From contig JBBDSC010000146.1 in the NCBI GenBank assembly GCA_040905145.1, forward strand, positions 1 through 5,431: a stretch of 5,431 bases of DNA. Reading direction: 5' to 3'. The notes under the pieces are model-generated. The model saw nothing but the letters and a program-made list of their open reading frames with translations. It searched no databases and was not told the origin of the DNA. Both the position numbers and the translations under genes were made by a program. Below, in pieces: positions 5,310 through 5,431 of the stretch. Source of the stretch: DATGMS01 sp040905145 (GTDB taxonomy: Bacteria; Bacteroidota; Bacteroidia; Cytophagales; Cyclobacteriaceae). Numbering within the stretch: the first letter of the stretch is position 1; every line of letters starts with the position of its first letter.

Positions 5310-5431
5310 ATAGTTAATTCCTGTTTCTGTTACTTTTCCTATTCCAGTGCAAAGGACCCTTCCCGGTCAACCGGGATCAGATGCTCTAACCAACTGAGCT
5401 AAGGAGGAATAGTTAATTCCTGTTTCTGTTA
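5278..5431. repeat. Perfect 55-bp direct repeat (tRNA-Asn 5' part plus leader)
   Basis: Positions 5278-5332 and 5377-5431 are identical over 55 bp at a 99-bp offset. The repeat covers the first 32 nt of tRNA-Asn and 23 nt of the leader upstream of it. The second copy runs to the window edge, so the true repeat may be longer. The leader contains a small inverted repeat, aggaat/attcct. Perfect identity, including the noncoding leader, points to recent duplication or gene conversion. Confidence 0.92.
5352..5408 (-). pseudogene. tRNA-Asn 5' half with palindrome in anticodon arm
   Basis: The first 32 nt of tRNA-Asn, through the 5' strand of the anticodon stem (TCTGA), are copied exactly. The anticodon loop and 3' stem strand are then replaced by a 16-bp palindrome, tcccggtcaaccggga (5361-5376), which can form 7 bp around a 2-nt loop. 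AGGGTCCTT of the variable region follows, then unrelated sequence. The T arm and 3' acceptor strand are absent, so it is not a tRNA. It lies upstream of the intact tRNA in the same orientation and is probably part of the same transcript. Confidence 0.85.

Overview
The window looks like chromosomal DNA of a Bacteroidota member, probably Cytophagales/Cyclobacteriaceae-like (an inference; no marker gene is present). The support is AT-rich spacers, starts without Shine-Dalgarno sequences, a textbook Bacteroidota promoter (TTG-19 bp-TATTTTTG, minus strand, 920-949), a bactofilin, a single-domain response regulator, and a lipoprotein dehydrogenase/cytochrome c pair.

Layout. 1-271 is unassigned, relatively GC-rich DNA. 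272-442 (-) encodes a likely 56-residue membrane protein. 631-950 is a tRNA-Pro(GGG) locus read on the minus strand: promoter, two decayed tRNA-Pro 5' halves in tandem, the intact tRNA, and a strong terminator. 1055-1510 (-) is a CheY-like receiver protein. 1511-2120 is AT-rich spacer. 2121-2570 (+) is a bactofilin, followed by a long hairpin between convergent genes. 2750-4565 (-) is a two-gene unit: a soluble-glucose-dehydrogenase-like beta-propeller lipoprotein, then a small c-type cytochrome whose natural start overlaps the dehydrogenase stop (ATGA). The cytochrome is separated from that start by a one-base shortfall in an A7/T7 run. 4686-5431 (-) is a tRNA-Asn(GTT) locus: a tRNA-Asn 5' half, the intact tRNA, its terminator, a small GIY-YIG nuclease gene, a tRNA-Asn remnant, another terminator, and the C-terminal tail of a second, decayed GIY-YIG gene.

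The most unusual signal is shared by the two tRNA loci at opposite ends of the window. Each carries partial tRNA copies in which the anticodon loop region is replaced by a GC-rich palindrome of the form TCCCG...CGGGA. At the Asn locus a related palindrome also splits the T arm of the remnant. There the partial tRNAs and GIY-YIG genes alternate, which suggests a tandemly duplicating tRNA/GIY-YIG/palindrome unit. The dehydrogenase and cytochrome probably work together at the cell envelope, the cytochrome taking electrons from the dehydrogenase; the substrate is unknown.
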